A stretch of DNA of 64,000 bases from CAZQGO01 sp964593065 (GCA_964593065.1 CAZQGO010000006.1:1-64000); one strand, 5' to 3'. Shown: positions 8,249-17,506, counted from the stretch's first letter. Program-made: numbers and translations. The notes: a model not told the origin generated them from the letters alone.

Positions 8249-9355
8249 GTGTTTAATTTCCTGAAAAGCCGAACCTGGGTCGGCCTGGATATCGGCAACC
8301 ACGTCATCAAGGCCGTGCTCTTGAAAGGCCAGCGGGACAAATGGTCGCTGACCAACTTGGCCTTGAGCGAGATCCCCGTCGAAATACAGGAGGAAGCCGA
8401 CCCGGACGTCAAAAACGACCAGTTGGCCGATCTCATCAAGCAGCTCTTCAAGGAGCATGATTTCCGCGCGAAGGAAGTCGTGACTTCCATCTCCGGGGAC
8501 GACGCCATCGTCCGTTACGTCAAACTGCCGTTCATGAACGAGGAGGAGCTGAAAAACGTCATCAGCTACGAAGCGGAGCAATACATTCCCCTCGCCATCG
8601 AACAGGTCGTCCTGGATTTTTCCGTCCTGGGGGAAATCGAAGAGGACGGACAGAAGAAATTGGAAGTGCTGCTGGTCGCCGCCAAAGAAGAAGTGGTGGA
8701 GCGCCACCTGGACCTGTTGCACCGGGCCGGCCTGAGTCCGGCGGTGATCGACATCGACTCCTTCGCCCTGGGCAACGCCTTCGAACAGAATTACGGCAAG
8801 CCCGAGGGCGAAACCATCAGCCTGATCAACCTAGGCGCCAAGCTCACCAACATTGTGATCCTGGAGTCCGGCGTGTCCCACTTGACGCGCGACGTGGCCG
8901 TGGCCGGCAACAATTTCACCCGCGAAATCCAGCAGGAATTCGGCCTGTCCTTCGCCGAAGCCGAGACCTTGAAGCGCGAACAGGGGCAGGCCCTCACGGA
9001 AACGGAGGACCTGCTGCAAATCGACGTTTCGGACAAGGGCGACCAAGCGGCGCGCATCGGCGAAGCCATCACGCCCGTGCTCAACAAGCTGGTGGCCGAG
9101 ATCCGCCGCTCCTTCGATTACTACGAGAGCTCGATTCGCAAGACGCCCGTCTCCCGCATCCTGCTTTCGGGCGGAACGGCTCGCCTGCAGAACATTGACA
9201 AGTTCCTGTCCGAAAAACTCAACTTGCCGGTCGAGGTCAACGATCCCTTCAAGAGCATCCACATCCCCGAGAAGCTGTTCGACCCTCAATTCATCGCGGC
9301 CAATGCCCAGCTGTTCAACATCGCCCTGGGGCTGGCCTTGCGCCAGGCGGAATAA
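8249..9355 (+). CDS. pilM: PilM, actin-like type IV pilus assembly ATPase
   Basis: The protein has 368 residues and an actin/FtsA-like fold. Nucleotide-site motifs are WVGLDIGNHVIKAV near the N-terminus, LINLGAKLTNIVI in the middle and ILLSGGTARLQNI near the C-terminus. Its opening NFLKSRT resembles the short N-terminal peptide after which PilM homologues enter the actin-like domain. PilM sits on the cytoplasmic side of the inner membrane and binds the PilN tail. AAGGAGG at 8237-8243 supports the GTG at 8249. A TTG at 8246 is also possible. It heads a compact pilMNOPQ operon and its product likely bridges the motor ATPases to PilN-PilO. Confidence 0.93.
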   Translation: MFNFLKSRTWVGLDIGNHVIKAVLLKGQRDKWSLTNLALSEIPVEIQEEADPDVKNDQLADLIKQLFKEHDFRAKEVVTSISGDDAIVRYVKLPFMNEEELKNVISYEAEQYIPLAIEQVVLDFSVLGEIEEDGQKKLEVLLVAAKEEVVERHLDLLHRAGLSPAVIDIDSFALGNAFEQNYGKPEGETISLINLGAKLTNIVILESGVSHLTRDVAVAGNNFTREIQQEFGLSFAEAETLKREQGQALTETEDLLQIDVSDKGDQAARIGEAITPVLNKLVAEIRRSFDYYESSIRKTPVSRILLSGGTARLQNIDKFLSEKLNLPVEVNDPFKSIHIPEKLFDPQFIAANAQLFNIALGLALRQAE

Positions 9356-9358
9356 ACC

Positions 9359-9940
9359 GTGATCCGGATCAACCTGCTGCCCGTCAAGGTACGCAAGACC
9401 AAAGGCGTCCAACGGATGTATACCTATCTCATCCTGGGGATGTCCGTGGCGGGCGTCCTGCTGGTTCTGCTGCTATTGAATCTGGTCGCGCAGACCCGCC
9501 GTGCGGACGCAAAGATCGCCCGGGTGGAAGCCGCCTCCGCCAAGCTGGCGGACAAAATCGAGTATCTGAGTTTTCTCACGGCGCAGGAGAAAAAATCCGA
9601 ACGCATCCGGAAGCTGCTGACCGGCCTGCTGCCGGAGCAGGGCACGTGGATCGACATTCTCGACCAGCTGGCGGAACTCGTGCGCCAGGACGTGTGGCTC
9701 AACCGGCTCAGTTCCCAAAAAAGCAAGACCGCGGCCCAGCCGACCCTCCTGCTGGAAGGAGATGCGTATTCGAAAATTTCGGTGGCGGATTTCATGGACG
9801 CCCTGGAGAATTCCGGCCGTTTCACGCAAGTGCAGCTGCTGGCCTTGAAAGACGTGACCGCGGACAACACGACGCTGGTCCGGTTCCGCCTGAAGTTTCA
9901 GTACCTCCGCCGGGGGGCGGAAGCGGAGAAGAAATTATGA
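9359..9940 (+). CDS. pilN: PilN, inner-membrane alignment subcomplex
   Basis: The protein has 193 residues. It begins with the diagnostic PilN phrase IRINLLP, which binds PilM. One transmembrane helix (about residues 21-43) is followed by a periplasmic coiled coil (about 47-85) and a ferredoxin-like domain. With PilO and PilP it links the cytoplasmic PilM to the PilQ secretin. The GTG start at 9359 lies 3 nt after the pilM stop. The 3' end overlaps pilO as ATGA. Confidence 0.92.
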   Translation: MIRINLLPVKVRKTKGVQRMYTYLILGMSVAGVLLVLLLLNLVAQTRRADAKIARVEAASAKLADKIEYLSFLTAQEKKSERIRKLLTGLLPEQGTWIDILDQLAELVRQDVWLNRLSSQKSKTAAQPTLLLEGDAYSKISVADFMDALENSGRFTQVQLLALKDVTADNTTLVRFRLKFQYLRRGAEAEKKL

Positions 9941-10473
9941 GGCGCGAAGTGCTGATCGGGACCGCGGTGGCGGCCCTGGTGGTGCTGGTGCTGTACGCGC
10001 TTTTCGCCTTCCGGCCCCTGGCCCGCAAACTGCAGGAACGCCGCCGGGTTTTGGCGAAACAGGAGCAGGCCCTGAACGACGCCCGGCAACTGGTCTCGCG
10101 GTACGACGAGTTCCAGGAACGCGCCGCCCGGATCCGGATGGAGGCGCAGCGCCTGGAGCGGCGTTTGCCGGCGGAGGCGGAGGTCCCGGACCTGCTCAAG
10201 AGCATCACCCGGGCCGCGACCGAATGCAACATCCGGGAGTTCAAATTCACGCCTCTGCCGCGGGAGAAACGGCGGGACTATACGGAGCAGCCCATCCGCA
10301 TCACCGCCACCTGCCGTTACCACTCCCTGGGGGCGTTTTTGACCAAGCTGGGATTTTTACCGCGCCTGATCGTGGCCCGGGACGTCAAGATCACGGGCCG
10401 GGACAAGACCGGCAAGACCGATTCCATTACCGCTGAAATCATTTTGGTGACCTATGTGCTCACAACCCCCTAA
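9937..10473 (+). CDS. pilO: PilO, inner-membrane alignment subcomplex
   Basis: The protein has 178 residues. A short N-terminal cytoplasmic stub and one transmembrane helix (about residues 5-24) are followed by a coiled coil rich in Arg, Gln and Glu (about 26-75) and a ferredoxin-like domain. The sequence is poorly conserved, as usual for PilO. The call rests on architecture and on position between pilN and pilP. The start ATG overlaps the pilN stop, and its end overlaps pilP by 20 nt. It is expected to form heterodimers with PilN in the periplasm. Confidence 0.88.
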   Translation: MRREVLIGTAVAALVVLVLYALFAFRPLARKLQERRRVLAKQEQALNDARQLVSRYDEFQERAARIRMEAQRLERRLPAEAEVPDLLKSITRAATECNIREFKFTPLPREKRRDYTEQPIRITATCRYHSLGAFLTKLGFLPRLIVARDVKITGRDKTGKTDSITAEIILVTYVLTTP

Positions 10474-10882
10474 ACGTTTGTCCCGGTGGCTGGCCGGCGC
10501 CGCGCTCACAGCGGCTGTTTGGCTGCCGGCGGGGACCGCGGCGGTGACTTCCTCGGACGAGGCGTTTTTCCGCCCGCCGGTGGTGTATGAAGCGCGGGAC
10601 CGGCGCGATCCGTTCGTCCAGCCCCAGCAGGGCCGGTTGCGCAACGTGCTCGGCCGGGTAGACATCGACGTGTTGAAACTCACGGGCGTCATCTACAATC
10701 CCCGCAGGTCCCTGGCCCTGTTCCGCACGGTTACGGGGCCCTCTTTCGGCTACCTGCTGCAGGGCGGTAAATTGTTCAGCGAAAACCACCAGCCGGTGGT
10801 GGGGATCACGGGTGAGGTGCGCAACTCCGAAGAGGCCGTTTTACGCCAAGGGGACAAGGAGATCGTCTTCCGCTTGAGATGA
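10454..10882 (+). CDS. pilP: PilP-like periplasmic pilus assembly protein
   Basis: The protein has 142 residues. It carries an N-terminal signal segment (about residues 8-30, LAGAALTAAVWLPAGTAA) with no lipobox Cys, whereas classical PilP is a lipoprotein. The rest contains the PilP-like phrase RDRRDPFVQP, then a beta-rich domain (LTGVIYNPRRSLALF, VVGITGEVRNSEEAVLRQGDKEIVFRL). This C-terminal beta-sandwich is the part that contacts PilQ and PilN/PilO. Start and stop place it between pilO and pilQ. The missing lipid anchor is the only oddity. Confidence 0.82.
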   Translation: MCSQPPKRLSRWLAGAALTAAVWLPAGTAAVTSSDEAFFRPPVVYEARDRRDPFVQPQQGRLRNVLGRVDIDVLKLTGVIYNPRRSLALFRTVTGPSFGYLLQGGKLFSENHQPVVGITGEVRNSEEAVLRQGDKEIVFRLR

Positions 10883-11003
10883 CGGCCGCATCTCCTGGGC
10901 GGGGAAACGTCGCCTTGACCCGACGGGCTTTGGCTGGTTGGCGGGCTGCGGGAGGCGGGATGGAGATTTCTAAGGTGGTGCCAAGAAGGGTGGTGGGCCG
11001 CAG

Positions 11004-13352
11004 ATGAGAAGGTGGACTGCAATGGCCTTTATCGTGCTCCTGGGGGCGTTCGCCGGGAGCGGGCGCTGGCTGGGGGCGGAAACGACCTCGGCCCCGGCCG
11101 CGGATTCGGCCGGGCCGCAGGCGGAAACGCTGACGGTGGCCGTTTCGGAACTGCCTGCGCCGGGAAGCCTCGCAGCCACGCGCGTGGCGCGGCTGGCGCA
11201 GGCGGCGAATGATACGGACGCCGGGGAAGAAGAGAGAGAGGCCGAGGAGGTTGACCCGCCGGGCGAGGCGGGGCCGGGTGAATCCCCGTGGCAGGCGCGT
11301 CTCACCCGGGTGGAGGTGGGGACCGAAAACGGAGAACCGCTGGTGCGCCTCACGGCCACGGGACGACTCGAAGGCAGCCTCCGTTATCTCTCGAATCCCG
11401 ACCGGCTGCTGTTGAAAATACCGCATGTCCTCTTGGTCTGGAAACCGCCGCGCCTGACGGTCAACCGGGATCCCTTGCGGGGTATCCGGGCCGCGCAGCA
11501 TGGCGCCGAAACCTGGGTCGTCCTGGATTTAACCCGTCCCGCGCGCTGGTCACGCGAGTCCGATGCCCGCGGCATGATCCTCCGGCCCGAAGGCGCGCCT
11601 CAAGCCGGCGAAATGCCGGTGCCGGCGGCCGCGACCTCCGAGCCGGCGGCCTCCGAACCGCCCGGCGGCGTCCGCTACCAGGTCTTGGATGTCACCGCCG
11701 AGGACGAAGGCAGCAAGACCCGGCTGACCATCACCACCGACGGCCCGGTGCGATACCAGGTGGAAAGGGACCGCACGGGCAGGCGCTTGTCCCTTTGGAT
11801 CTACGGCGCGTCCTTACGCTGGTCCGGCGCGGTATCCGGCCTGCCCTCGGGCGCGGTGCAGGGCGTATCGGCCCGGCAGACCAACCGGGCCGGGGAATCC
11901 GCGGTCCTGCTGGAAGTGGCGACCTCGCCGGCCACGCCGTACCTGGTTTACAAGGAGCAAAACCAAGTGGTCATCGAGGTGGACCATCCGGGGACGGTGA
12001 CGCAGCGGGCGCCCTCCCGCGGAAGCCTGCGGACGCGCATCTCGGTGGATTTCCAGAGCGCCGATTTGGTTTCCGTCCTGAGGGCCCTGTCCCAGGACGT
12101 GGGCTTCGACCTGGTCCTGACGCCGGGCGCCCAGAATCTCAGCGGCGCGCAGTCGGAGGTCACGATCTCCATCAAGGACCAGCCCTTCGGGGCCGTGCTG
12201 GACCTGATTTTAAGGCCGCGCGGTCTGGCGTATGAAATCAGCGGCAACACCCTGCGTGTGGGGCTGCCCGCGGAATTTCCCACCGAAACCCGCGTGTTCA
12301 ACCTGAAAAACCTGGACGTGAAGAATTCCAACCTCAAGGAATCGCTGGAATCCTCCTTCACCGAGGGCTCCCGCTCCAAGGTCGTGCAGGACGACTTTTC
12401 CAACCGCGTGATCGTGACGGCCATCCCCAGCGACCTGTTCAAGGCCGAGGAGGTCATCCGCAGCCTGGACGTGCAGCCGCGGCTGGTGAGCCGGACCTTT
12501 TCCTTGAACTACGCCCAGGCCGGCAAGATCGCCCCCCTTCTCAAATCCATGCTTTCGTCCGTGGCTTCCCTGGAGGTCGACGAGCGCAACAACGCCCTGA
12601 TCGCCCACGACATTCCCGGGAACATGCTGCGCCTGGCCGGCATGATCCGCAGCCTGGACACCAAGTCCAAGCAGGTCATGATCGAAGCCTGGATCGCCGA
12701 AATCTCGCTCAACAACCAGCAGGAATTGGGCGTGAACTGGAATGTCCATTCCCAGGATGCACGCATCGATCCGCAATTCACCGCGGTGGGCTCGCCGGCG
12801 CCCGTGGACTCGGCCGGCACCCTGACCGTGGGCACCGTGCAAAAGGGAGTGAACGTCAGCGCCACCCTGTCGGCCCTGGAATCCAAAGGGGACGCCAACA
12901 TGCTTTCCAATCCGCGCATCGCGACCCTGGACAACCAAAGCGCGACGCTGTCGGCGTCGCAGAACATCCCCTATACGACCAACATCATCGACAACGCCGT
13001 GGTCAAACCGGTCATCCAGTACGCGGATTTGCCCATCACCCTCACCGTGATGCCGCATATCACCCAGAACGACCAGGTGCTCTTGAATCCCATGACCCTG
13101 ACCGTCACCTCGATCGTCAAACCCGGATCGCCCCCGGAGACCACCACGCGCTCGGCCACGACCCAGATGATGGTGAAAAACGGCGAAACCATCGCCATCG
13201 GCGGTTTGATCCGCGACATCGAAAGCCTCAAGGAATCCAAAATTCCCCTGCTGGGGGACATCCCCCTGCTGGGGTTTTTATTCCGGAGCACGGTCACCTC
13301 CAAGGATAAATTGGAGCTGGTGGTCTTTCTCACGCCCCATATCCTGGAATGA
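11004..13352 (+). CDS. pilQ: PilQ, type IV pilus secretin
   Basis: The protein has 782 residues, somewhat long but within the secretin range. After a signal peptide (about residues 1-27) and an acidic low-complexity stretch come two AMIN domains (about 95-185 and 230-330) that bind peptidoglycan. An STN domain (about 345-420, RISVDFQSADLVSVLRALSQ) and an N1-type domain follow. The C-terminal secretin barrel (about 570-782) has LSNPRIATLDNQSA, VKNGETIAIGGLIRD and PLLGDIPLLGFLF. It forms the outer-membrane pore through which the pilus leaves. A 121-nt gap separates it from pilP. I see no strong promoter there, so it is likely co-transcribed. Confidence 0.96.
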   Translation: MRRWTAMAFIVLLGAFAGSGRWLGAETTSAPAADSAGPQAETLTVAVSELPAPGSLAATRVARLAQAANDTDAGEEEREAEEVDPPGEAGPGESPWQARLTRVEVGTENGEPLVRLTATGRLEGSLRYLSNPDRLLLKIPHVLLVWKPPRLTVNRDPLRGIRAAQHGAETWVVLDLTRPARWSRESDARGMILRPEGAPQAGEMPVPAAATSEPAASEPPGGVRYQVLDVTAEDEGSKTRLTITTDGPVRYQVERDRTGRRLSLWIYGASLRWSGAVSGLPSGAVQGVSARQTNRAGESAVLLEVATSPATPYLVYKEQNQVVIEVDHPGTVTQRAPSRGSLRTRISVDFQSADLVSVLRALSQDVGFDLVLTPGAQNLSGAQSEVTISIKDQPFGAVLDLILRPRGLAYEISGNTLRVGLPAEFPTETRVFNLKNLDVKNSNLKESLESSFTEGSRSKVVQDDFSNRVIVTAIPSDLFKAEEVIRSLDVQPRLVSRTFSLNYAQAGKIAPLLKSMLSSVASLEVDERNNALIAHDIPGNMLRLAGMIRSLDTKSKQVMIEAWIAEISLNNQQELGVNWNVHSQDARIDPQFTAVGSPAPVDSAGTLTVGTVQKGVNVSATLSALESKGDANMLSNPRIATLDNQSATLSASQNIPYTTNIIDNAVVKPVIQYADLPITLTVMPHITQNDQVLLNPMTLTVTSIVKPGSPPETTTRSATTQMMVKNGETIAIGGLIRDIESLKESKIPLLGDIPLLGFLFRSTVTSKDKLELVVFLTPHILE

Positions 13353-13410
13353 GCCCCCTGGCCGGGCCTGGTCCCCGGCCGGAACCCAGGCCGGACCCGG
13401 GGACACCGGG

Positions 13411-13444
13411 ACGCGCCGCCGCAGGCGGGCGGACGCGATTTTTT
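13411..13444 (+). terminator. Possible intrinsic terminator after pilQ
   Basis: CGCCGCC and GGCGGGCG pair around a GCA loop with one bulge. The outer ACGCG/GACGCG sequence partly extends the stem, and a run of six T follows at 13439-13444. A second hairpin (GGCCGGG/CCCGGCC) lies just upstream near 13361-13380. Together they probably end or attenuate the pilus transcript before aroC. Confidence 0.55.
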
Positions 13445-13464
13445 GGAAAGCGGGTTGCGTAGCC

Positions 13465-14628
13465 ATGCTGCGTTTTCTCACCGCCGGCGAGTCACACGGT
13501 CCGGCTTTGACGGTGATCCTGGAGGGCTTGCCCGCCGGCCTGCGGATTCCGGTCGAGCGCCTGGACGCCGAACTGGCCCGCCGGCAAACGGGCTATGGCC
13601 GGGGCGGCCGCATGCAAATCGAGCGGGACCGGGTCGTGGTGACCGCGGGGCTGCGGCACGGGCAAACCCTGGGTTCTCCCCTGTGCCTGACGATCGCCAA
13701 CCGCGATTGGGAGAATTGGCAGGGCGAGATGGACCCGGAGCGGGCTCCGGCGGCCGGGCGCTCCGCGCCCCTGACGCGGCCGCGGCCCGGGCATGCCGAC
13801 CTGGCCGGAGCGTTGAAATACGACCGCGAGGACTTGCGGGACATTCTGGAACGGGCCTCGGCGCGCGAGACCGCGGCCCGGGTGGCGGCCGGGGCCGTGG
13901 CCAAATTGCTGCTGGCCGAGATGGGCATCGCCATCGGTTCCTGGGTGGAATCCATCGGCTCCGCGCAGGCCGCACCCATGCTCAAACCGCCGGAGCGCTT
14001 GGCGGCGCTGGCGGAGAAGTCCGACGTCCGCTGTCCCGATCCGCGCGCGTCCGCGGCCATGCGCCGCGCCATTGACCGTGCGCGCCGCGCCGGCGACACC
14101 TGCGGCGGAATATTCGCGGTGGCTGCCTGGGGCCTGCCGCCGGGGCTGGGCAGCCACGTGCAGTGGGACCGGCGCTTGGACGCCCGCTTGGCCTCCGCCC
14201 TGTTCAGCATCCCCGCCATCAAAGGGGTCGAAAACGGGTTGGGGTTCACCGCCGCGCGTCTGCCCGGATCACGGGTGCACGATCCCATCGGGTACCGGAC
14301 CCCGGGCGGCTACTTCCGTCCGAGCAACCACGCCGGCGGCCTGGAAGGCGGCATCACGAACGGGGCGCCGCTCGTGCTGCGCGCCGCCATGAAACCGATC
14401 GCCACCCTGCGGCGGCCCCTGCGTTCCGTGGACATGCGGACCAAGCGGAAACGGGAAGCCGGCGTGGAACGTTCGGATGTCTGCGCCGTGCCGGCGGCGG
14501 CCGTGGTCGGGGAGGCCATGGTGGCCCTGGTGTTGACCCAGGCGTGCCAAGAGAAATTCGGCGGAGATTCCCGGGGGGAAATGACGGCGAATTGGCGGGC
14601 CTACCGGCGGCGGTTGGCGGCGAGATGA
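13465..14628 (+). CDS. aroC: AroC, chorismate synthase
   Basis: The protein has 387 residues. It converts 5-enolpyruvylshikimate-3-phosphate to chorismate with reduced FMN. Family motifs are all present: GESHGPALTVILEGLPAGL at the N-terminus, RRQTGYGRGGRMQIE, RPRPGHADLAGALKY with the catalytic His, RASARETAARVAAGAVA, and GGLEGGITNG with the FMN-site region near residue 292. The start ATG at 13465 begins the family's first strand directly. It overlaps aroK by 4 nt (ATGA). pilQ next to aro genes is a known arrangement, although the usual order is pilQ-aroK-aroB. Confidence 0.97.
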   Translation: MLRFLTAGESHGPALTVILEGLPAGLRIPVERLDAELARRQTGYGRGGRMQIERDRVVVTAGLRHGQTLGSPLCLTIANRDWENWQGEMDPERAPAAGRSAPLTRPRPGHADLAGALKYDREDLRDILERASARETAARVAAGAVAKLLLAEMGIAIGSWVESIGSAQAAPMLKPPERLAALAEKSDVRCPDPRASAAMRRAIDRARRAGDTCGGIFAVAAWGLPPGLGSHVQWDRRLDARLASALFSIPAIKGVENGLGFTAARLPGSRVHDPIGYRTPGGYFRPSNHAGGLEGGITNGAPLVLRAAMKPIATLRRPLRSVDMRTKRKREAGVERSDVCAVPAAAVVGEAMVALVLTQACQEKFGGDSRGEMTANWRAYRRRLAAR

Positions 14629-15149
14629 AAAGCCTGGTCCTGGTCGGGTTCATGGGCACGGGAAAAAACGCGGTCGGCAAGCGCCTGGCGGCGCAGCTGG
14701 GCCGTCCCCTGGTGGATACCGACGACCTCGTGGTCCGGCTGGCGGGCAAGTCCATCACGCGGATCTTCGCCGAGGACGGCGAGGAGGCCTTTCGGGACCT
14801 CGAGACCGAGGTGCTGCGGCAACTGGTCGTCCTGCCGGAGGAACGGGTGGTTTCCGCCGGCGGCGGCATGGTCTTGGCCGAACGCAATTGGCCCCTGCTG
14901 CGCGCCCTGGGCAAGGTCGTTTGCCTGACCGCCGAGCCGGAGGAAATTCTCAAACGGCTGGGACGCGCCGAGGGGCGGCCGCTGCTCGCCGGCGAGCCGG
15001 CCGAGGTGTTACAGCGCATCCGGGCGATGGCCGCCTCGCGCCGCGAGGCCTACGCCAAAGCGGATTGGACCGTTCCCACGGACGGCCAGTCGCCGGAGGC
15101 CGTGGCGGAGACGATTGCGCGCTGGTTGGAAAACCAGACCGATTCATAA
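14625..15149 (+). CDS. aroK: AroK, shikimate kinase, with unusual P-loop residue
   Basis: The protein has 174 residues, the normal length. It phosphorylates shikimate at O3 using ATP. Visible motifs are the P-loop GFMGTGKN (8-15), DTDD (shikimate-binding Asp), the FRDLE region and SAGGG in the substrate site, and RPLL in the lid. The oddity is Asn15. The P-loop normally ends in GKS or GKT, whose hydroxyl coordinates magnesium, but the codon here is AAC. The start ATG overlaps the aroC stop, so translation is coupled. No aroB is seen next to it. Confidence 0.94.
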   Translation: MKSLVLVGFMGTGKNAVGKRLAAQLGRPLVDTDDLVVRLAGKSITRIFAEDGEEAFRDLETEVLRQLVVLPEERVVSAGGGMVLAERNWPLLRALGKVVCLTAEPEEILKRLGRAEGRPLLAGEPAEVLQRIRAMAASRREAYAKADWTVPTDGQSPEAVAETIARWLENQTDS

Positions 15150-15178
15150 CGAACCTTCCTGGAAAGTGGGAGAACTCC

Positions 15179-16096
15179 ATGTTGAAAAATTTTGCCGAGC
15201 TTGTGGGGCGCGTGCAGGGGCGCGCCGAAAAAAAGACCGTGGCCGTGGCGGTCCCGGACAGCCAGGAAATCCTGGCGGCCTTGCAGCGGGCCCATGCGGA
15301 AGGCGTGGCCCGGGCCATCCTGGTGGGGGACCGCCGGCGCATCGAAGCGCTGAAGCGCGAATTGAAGCTGGACTTTCCGCCGGCCGGCTGGGTGGACGCG
15401 CCGGACGAGGACGCCGCGGCTCACGGTGCCGTCAAGGAAGTGCTGGCCGGCCGGGCCCAGGTGCTGATGAAGGGCAATCTCCATACCAGCGCGATTGTCT
15501 CGGCCCTGCTTACCCGGGAGTACGGCCTGCGGACCGAGCGCCCGATTTCGCACGTGTTTATCCTGGAGGCCCGTACCTGCGGGCGCCTGCTGTACGTGAC
15601 GGATTCGGCCGTCAACATCGCGCCGGACTTGGAGCGCAAGCGCTGGATTCTCCAGAATGCCATCGACTTCGTGCGCTGTCTGGGTTACGACCGGCCCAAG
15701 GCCGCCATTTTAGCGGCCGTCGAGGACGTCAAGGATAAGATGCCGGTGACCGTGGAAGCGGCCAAGCTGGTGGACATGGCCGCCTCGGGCCTGATCACCG
15801 GCGCCGTGGTCGCAGGCCCGCTGGCCTTGGACGACGCCTTGTCGGAGTGGGTCTGCCGCGAAAAAAACATTATCGGTCCCGTCCGGGGCGACGCGGACAT
15901 CCTGCTGGCCCCCGACATCGAAGCCGGCAACATCCTGTCCAAATCCCAGATGTTCCTGGCCGGCGGCGCTCTGGCCGGGATCGCGCTGGGCGCGAAGATT
16001 CCCCTGGTTTTGAACTCCCGCGCCGACACCTCCGACAACCGCTTTTACGCCATCGCCGTAGCCTGCCTGGCCGCCGAGACCTATCCCTGTCAATGA
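15179..16096 (+). CDS. Phosphate butyryltransferase / phosphotransacetylase-like protein
   Basis: The protein has 305 residues and belongs to the phosphate acetyl/butyryl transferase family. The pattern AVAVPDSQEILAALQRAHAEG at the start, VLMKGNLHTSAI in the middle and PLVLNSRADTSDNRFYAIA near the end fit Ptb-type enzymes. These move an acyl group between CoA and phosphate and usually feed a butyrate kinase to make ATP. No buk-type kinase is adjacent, so the substrate (acetyl, butyryl or branched acyl) cannot be decided. GGGAG just before the ATG supports the start. It overlaps rlmI by 4 nt. Confidence 0.85.
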   Translation: MLKNFAELVGRVQGRAEKKTVAVAVPDSQEILAALQRAHAEGVARAILVGDRRRIEALKRELKLDFPPAGWVDAPDEDAAAHGAVKEVLAGRAQVLMKGNLHTSAIVSALLTREYGLRTERPISHVFILEARTCGRLLYVTDSAVNIAPDLERKRWILQNAIDFVRCLGYDRPKAAILAAVEDVKDKMPVTVEAAKLVDMAASGLITGAVVAGPLALDDALSEWVCREKNIIGPVRGDADILLAPDIEAGNILSKSQMFLAGGALAGIALGAKIPLVLNSRADTSDNRFYAIAVACLAAETYPCQ

Positions 16097-17310
16097 ACCT
16101 GCCCCGCGCCATCCTGACGCGGCCGGGATCACGGTCCGTGGCGCGGGGAACCCGCTGGGTGTTTGCCGGCCAAGTCGCGCGCTGGGAAGGCGAGCCGCAA
16201 GCCGGCGACCTGGTCGAGGTCCTCGATCCCGCCGGGCAGACCCTCGCTTTCGCCTACGCCAATCGCAAGGTGCAGATCGTCCTGCGCGTGCTCTACTCGC
16301 CGGCGGCCGGCGCGCGCTATCCGGAGGGCGTGCCGGACGAGCGCATCGAGCTGGCGCGCAAGCTCGACCGCGCCTGGACCCGGCGCCGGGGCCTGAAGCT
16401 CGACTCGGACGCCGTGCGCCTGGTCTGGTCCGAGGCCGACGCGCTTCCCGGCATGGTCTGCGACCGCTATGCCGACGTGGTCGTGGTGCAATTCCTGACT
16501 GCCGGCGCCGAACGGCGGCGGGACTGGGTCATCGCCTGGCTGGGTGCGCATCTCAAGCCCCGCGGGATCTACGAGCGCTCCTTGGGACCGGGACGTTCCC
16601 GCGAGGGGCTCCCGCCGCGGCTGGGCTGGATCTGGCTCCCTGCAGGCGCGCCGGAACCCGAGCCGGTGGTCAGCATCCAGGAGGGGCCGCTCCGTTTCCG
16701 CGTCGGCCTGGCCGCGGGCCAGAAGACCGGCTTCTACCTCGACCAGCGCGCGGCCCGGCGCCTGCTCCGGGAACAGCGCCTGCGCGGGAGCGTACTCGAT
16801 TGCTTCAGCTATACCGGCGGGTTTGCGGTCTCGGCGGCCCACGCCGGTGCCGAACGCGTGGTGGCCGTGGACAGCTCTGGCCCGGCCCTGGAATTGCTGG
16901 CCGCCAACGCGGCGCTCAACGGTTTTGCCGGGCGCATGCTGCCCGTGCGGGCCCGGGTCTTCGCCTACCTGACCCAGGCCGCGGAGCGGGGCGAGATCTT
17001 TCAGGCCGTCATTCTCGACCCGCCGGCCTTCGCCCGGAACCGCGCGCAGCGGTCTCGGGCATTGGCCGGGTACCGGGAATTGCATCGGCGCGCGGCCCAG
17101 CTGCTGGAGCCGGGCGGCCTGCTTCTGACCTGCTCCTGTTCCCATGCCATCACCCCGCGCGACCTCAAGGCCAGCGTGCTGGCCGGAGTCCGGGACGCCG
17201 GCCGGCGCCTGCGCCTGCGGCGTGTTTTCGGTCCCGACGCCGATCACCCCGTCAAGCCCCAGGTGCCGGAAAGCCGGTACCTGACCTGCCTGTTGGCGCG
17301 GATCGATTGA
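16093..17310 (+). CDS. rlmI: RlmI-type 23S rRNA (cytosine-C5) methyltransferase
   Basis: The protein has 405 residues. The N-terminal PUA domain (about 5-80; GTRWVFAGQVAR) is followed by a central EEHEE-type domain. The class I methyltransferase fold starts near residue 215 with GQKTGFYLDQR, then LDCFSYTGGFAVSAAHAGA and AVILDPPAFAR. The catalytic TCSCSHAI motif supplies Cys. RlmI makes m5C1962 in 23S rRNA. The ATG overlaps the stop of the preceding gene. Exact rRNA position is inferred from family. Confidence 0.88.
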   Translation: MNLPRAILTRPGSRSVARGTRWVFAGQVARWEGEPQAGDLVEVLDPAGQTLAFAYANRKVQIVLRVLYSPAAGARYPEGVPDERIELARKLDRAWTRRRGLKLDSDAVRLVWSEADALPGMVCDRYADVVVVQFLTAGAERRRDWVIAWLGAHLKPRGIYERSLGPGRSREGLPPRLGWIWLPAGAPEPEPVVSIQEGPLRFRVGLAAGQKTGFYLDQRAARRLLREQRLRGSVLDCFSYTGGFAVSAAHAGAERVVAVDSSGPALELLAANAALNGFAGRMLPVRARVFAYLTQAAERGEIFQAVILDPPAFARNRAQRSRALAGYRELHRRAAQLLEPGGLLLTCSCSHAITPRDLKASVLAGVRDAGRRLRLRRVFGPDADHPVKPQVPESRYLTCLLARID

Positions 17311-17355
17311 ACCGGCTCCCACCGCGTCCGCCCGGCGGCCGCGGGAAAAAGGAGG

Positions 17356-17384
17356 TTGCACGCGCAATTTTTTCTTGTTAACAT
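17356..17384 (+). promoter_or_regulatory. Weak candidate promoter for cheA
   Basis: TTGCAC at 17356-17361 and TAACAT at 17379-17384 lie 17 nt apart (about 3-4 of 6 matches each). They are in the only AT-rich patch of the 196-nt gap before cheA. The rest of the gap shows no gene. Confidence 0.3.
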
Positions 17385-17506
17385 AAAATGAATTCAGCGC
17401 TGCGACGCAGGCGATCTCTGCCGTTTTGCCTGTCCGGCGATGTCGAGTATCCCGTCGTTTTTTTATGATCCAGGTATTTTTTCCGGCTTTTTAGCCCGAG
17501 GGAATC

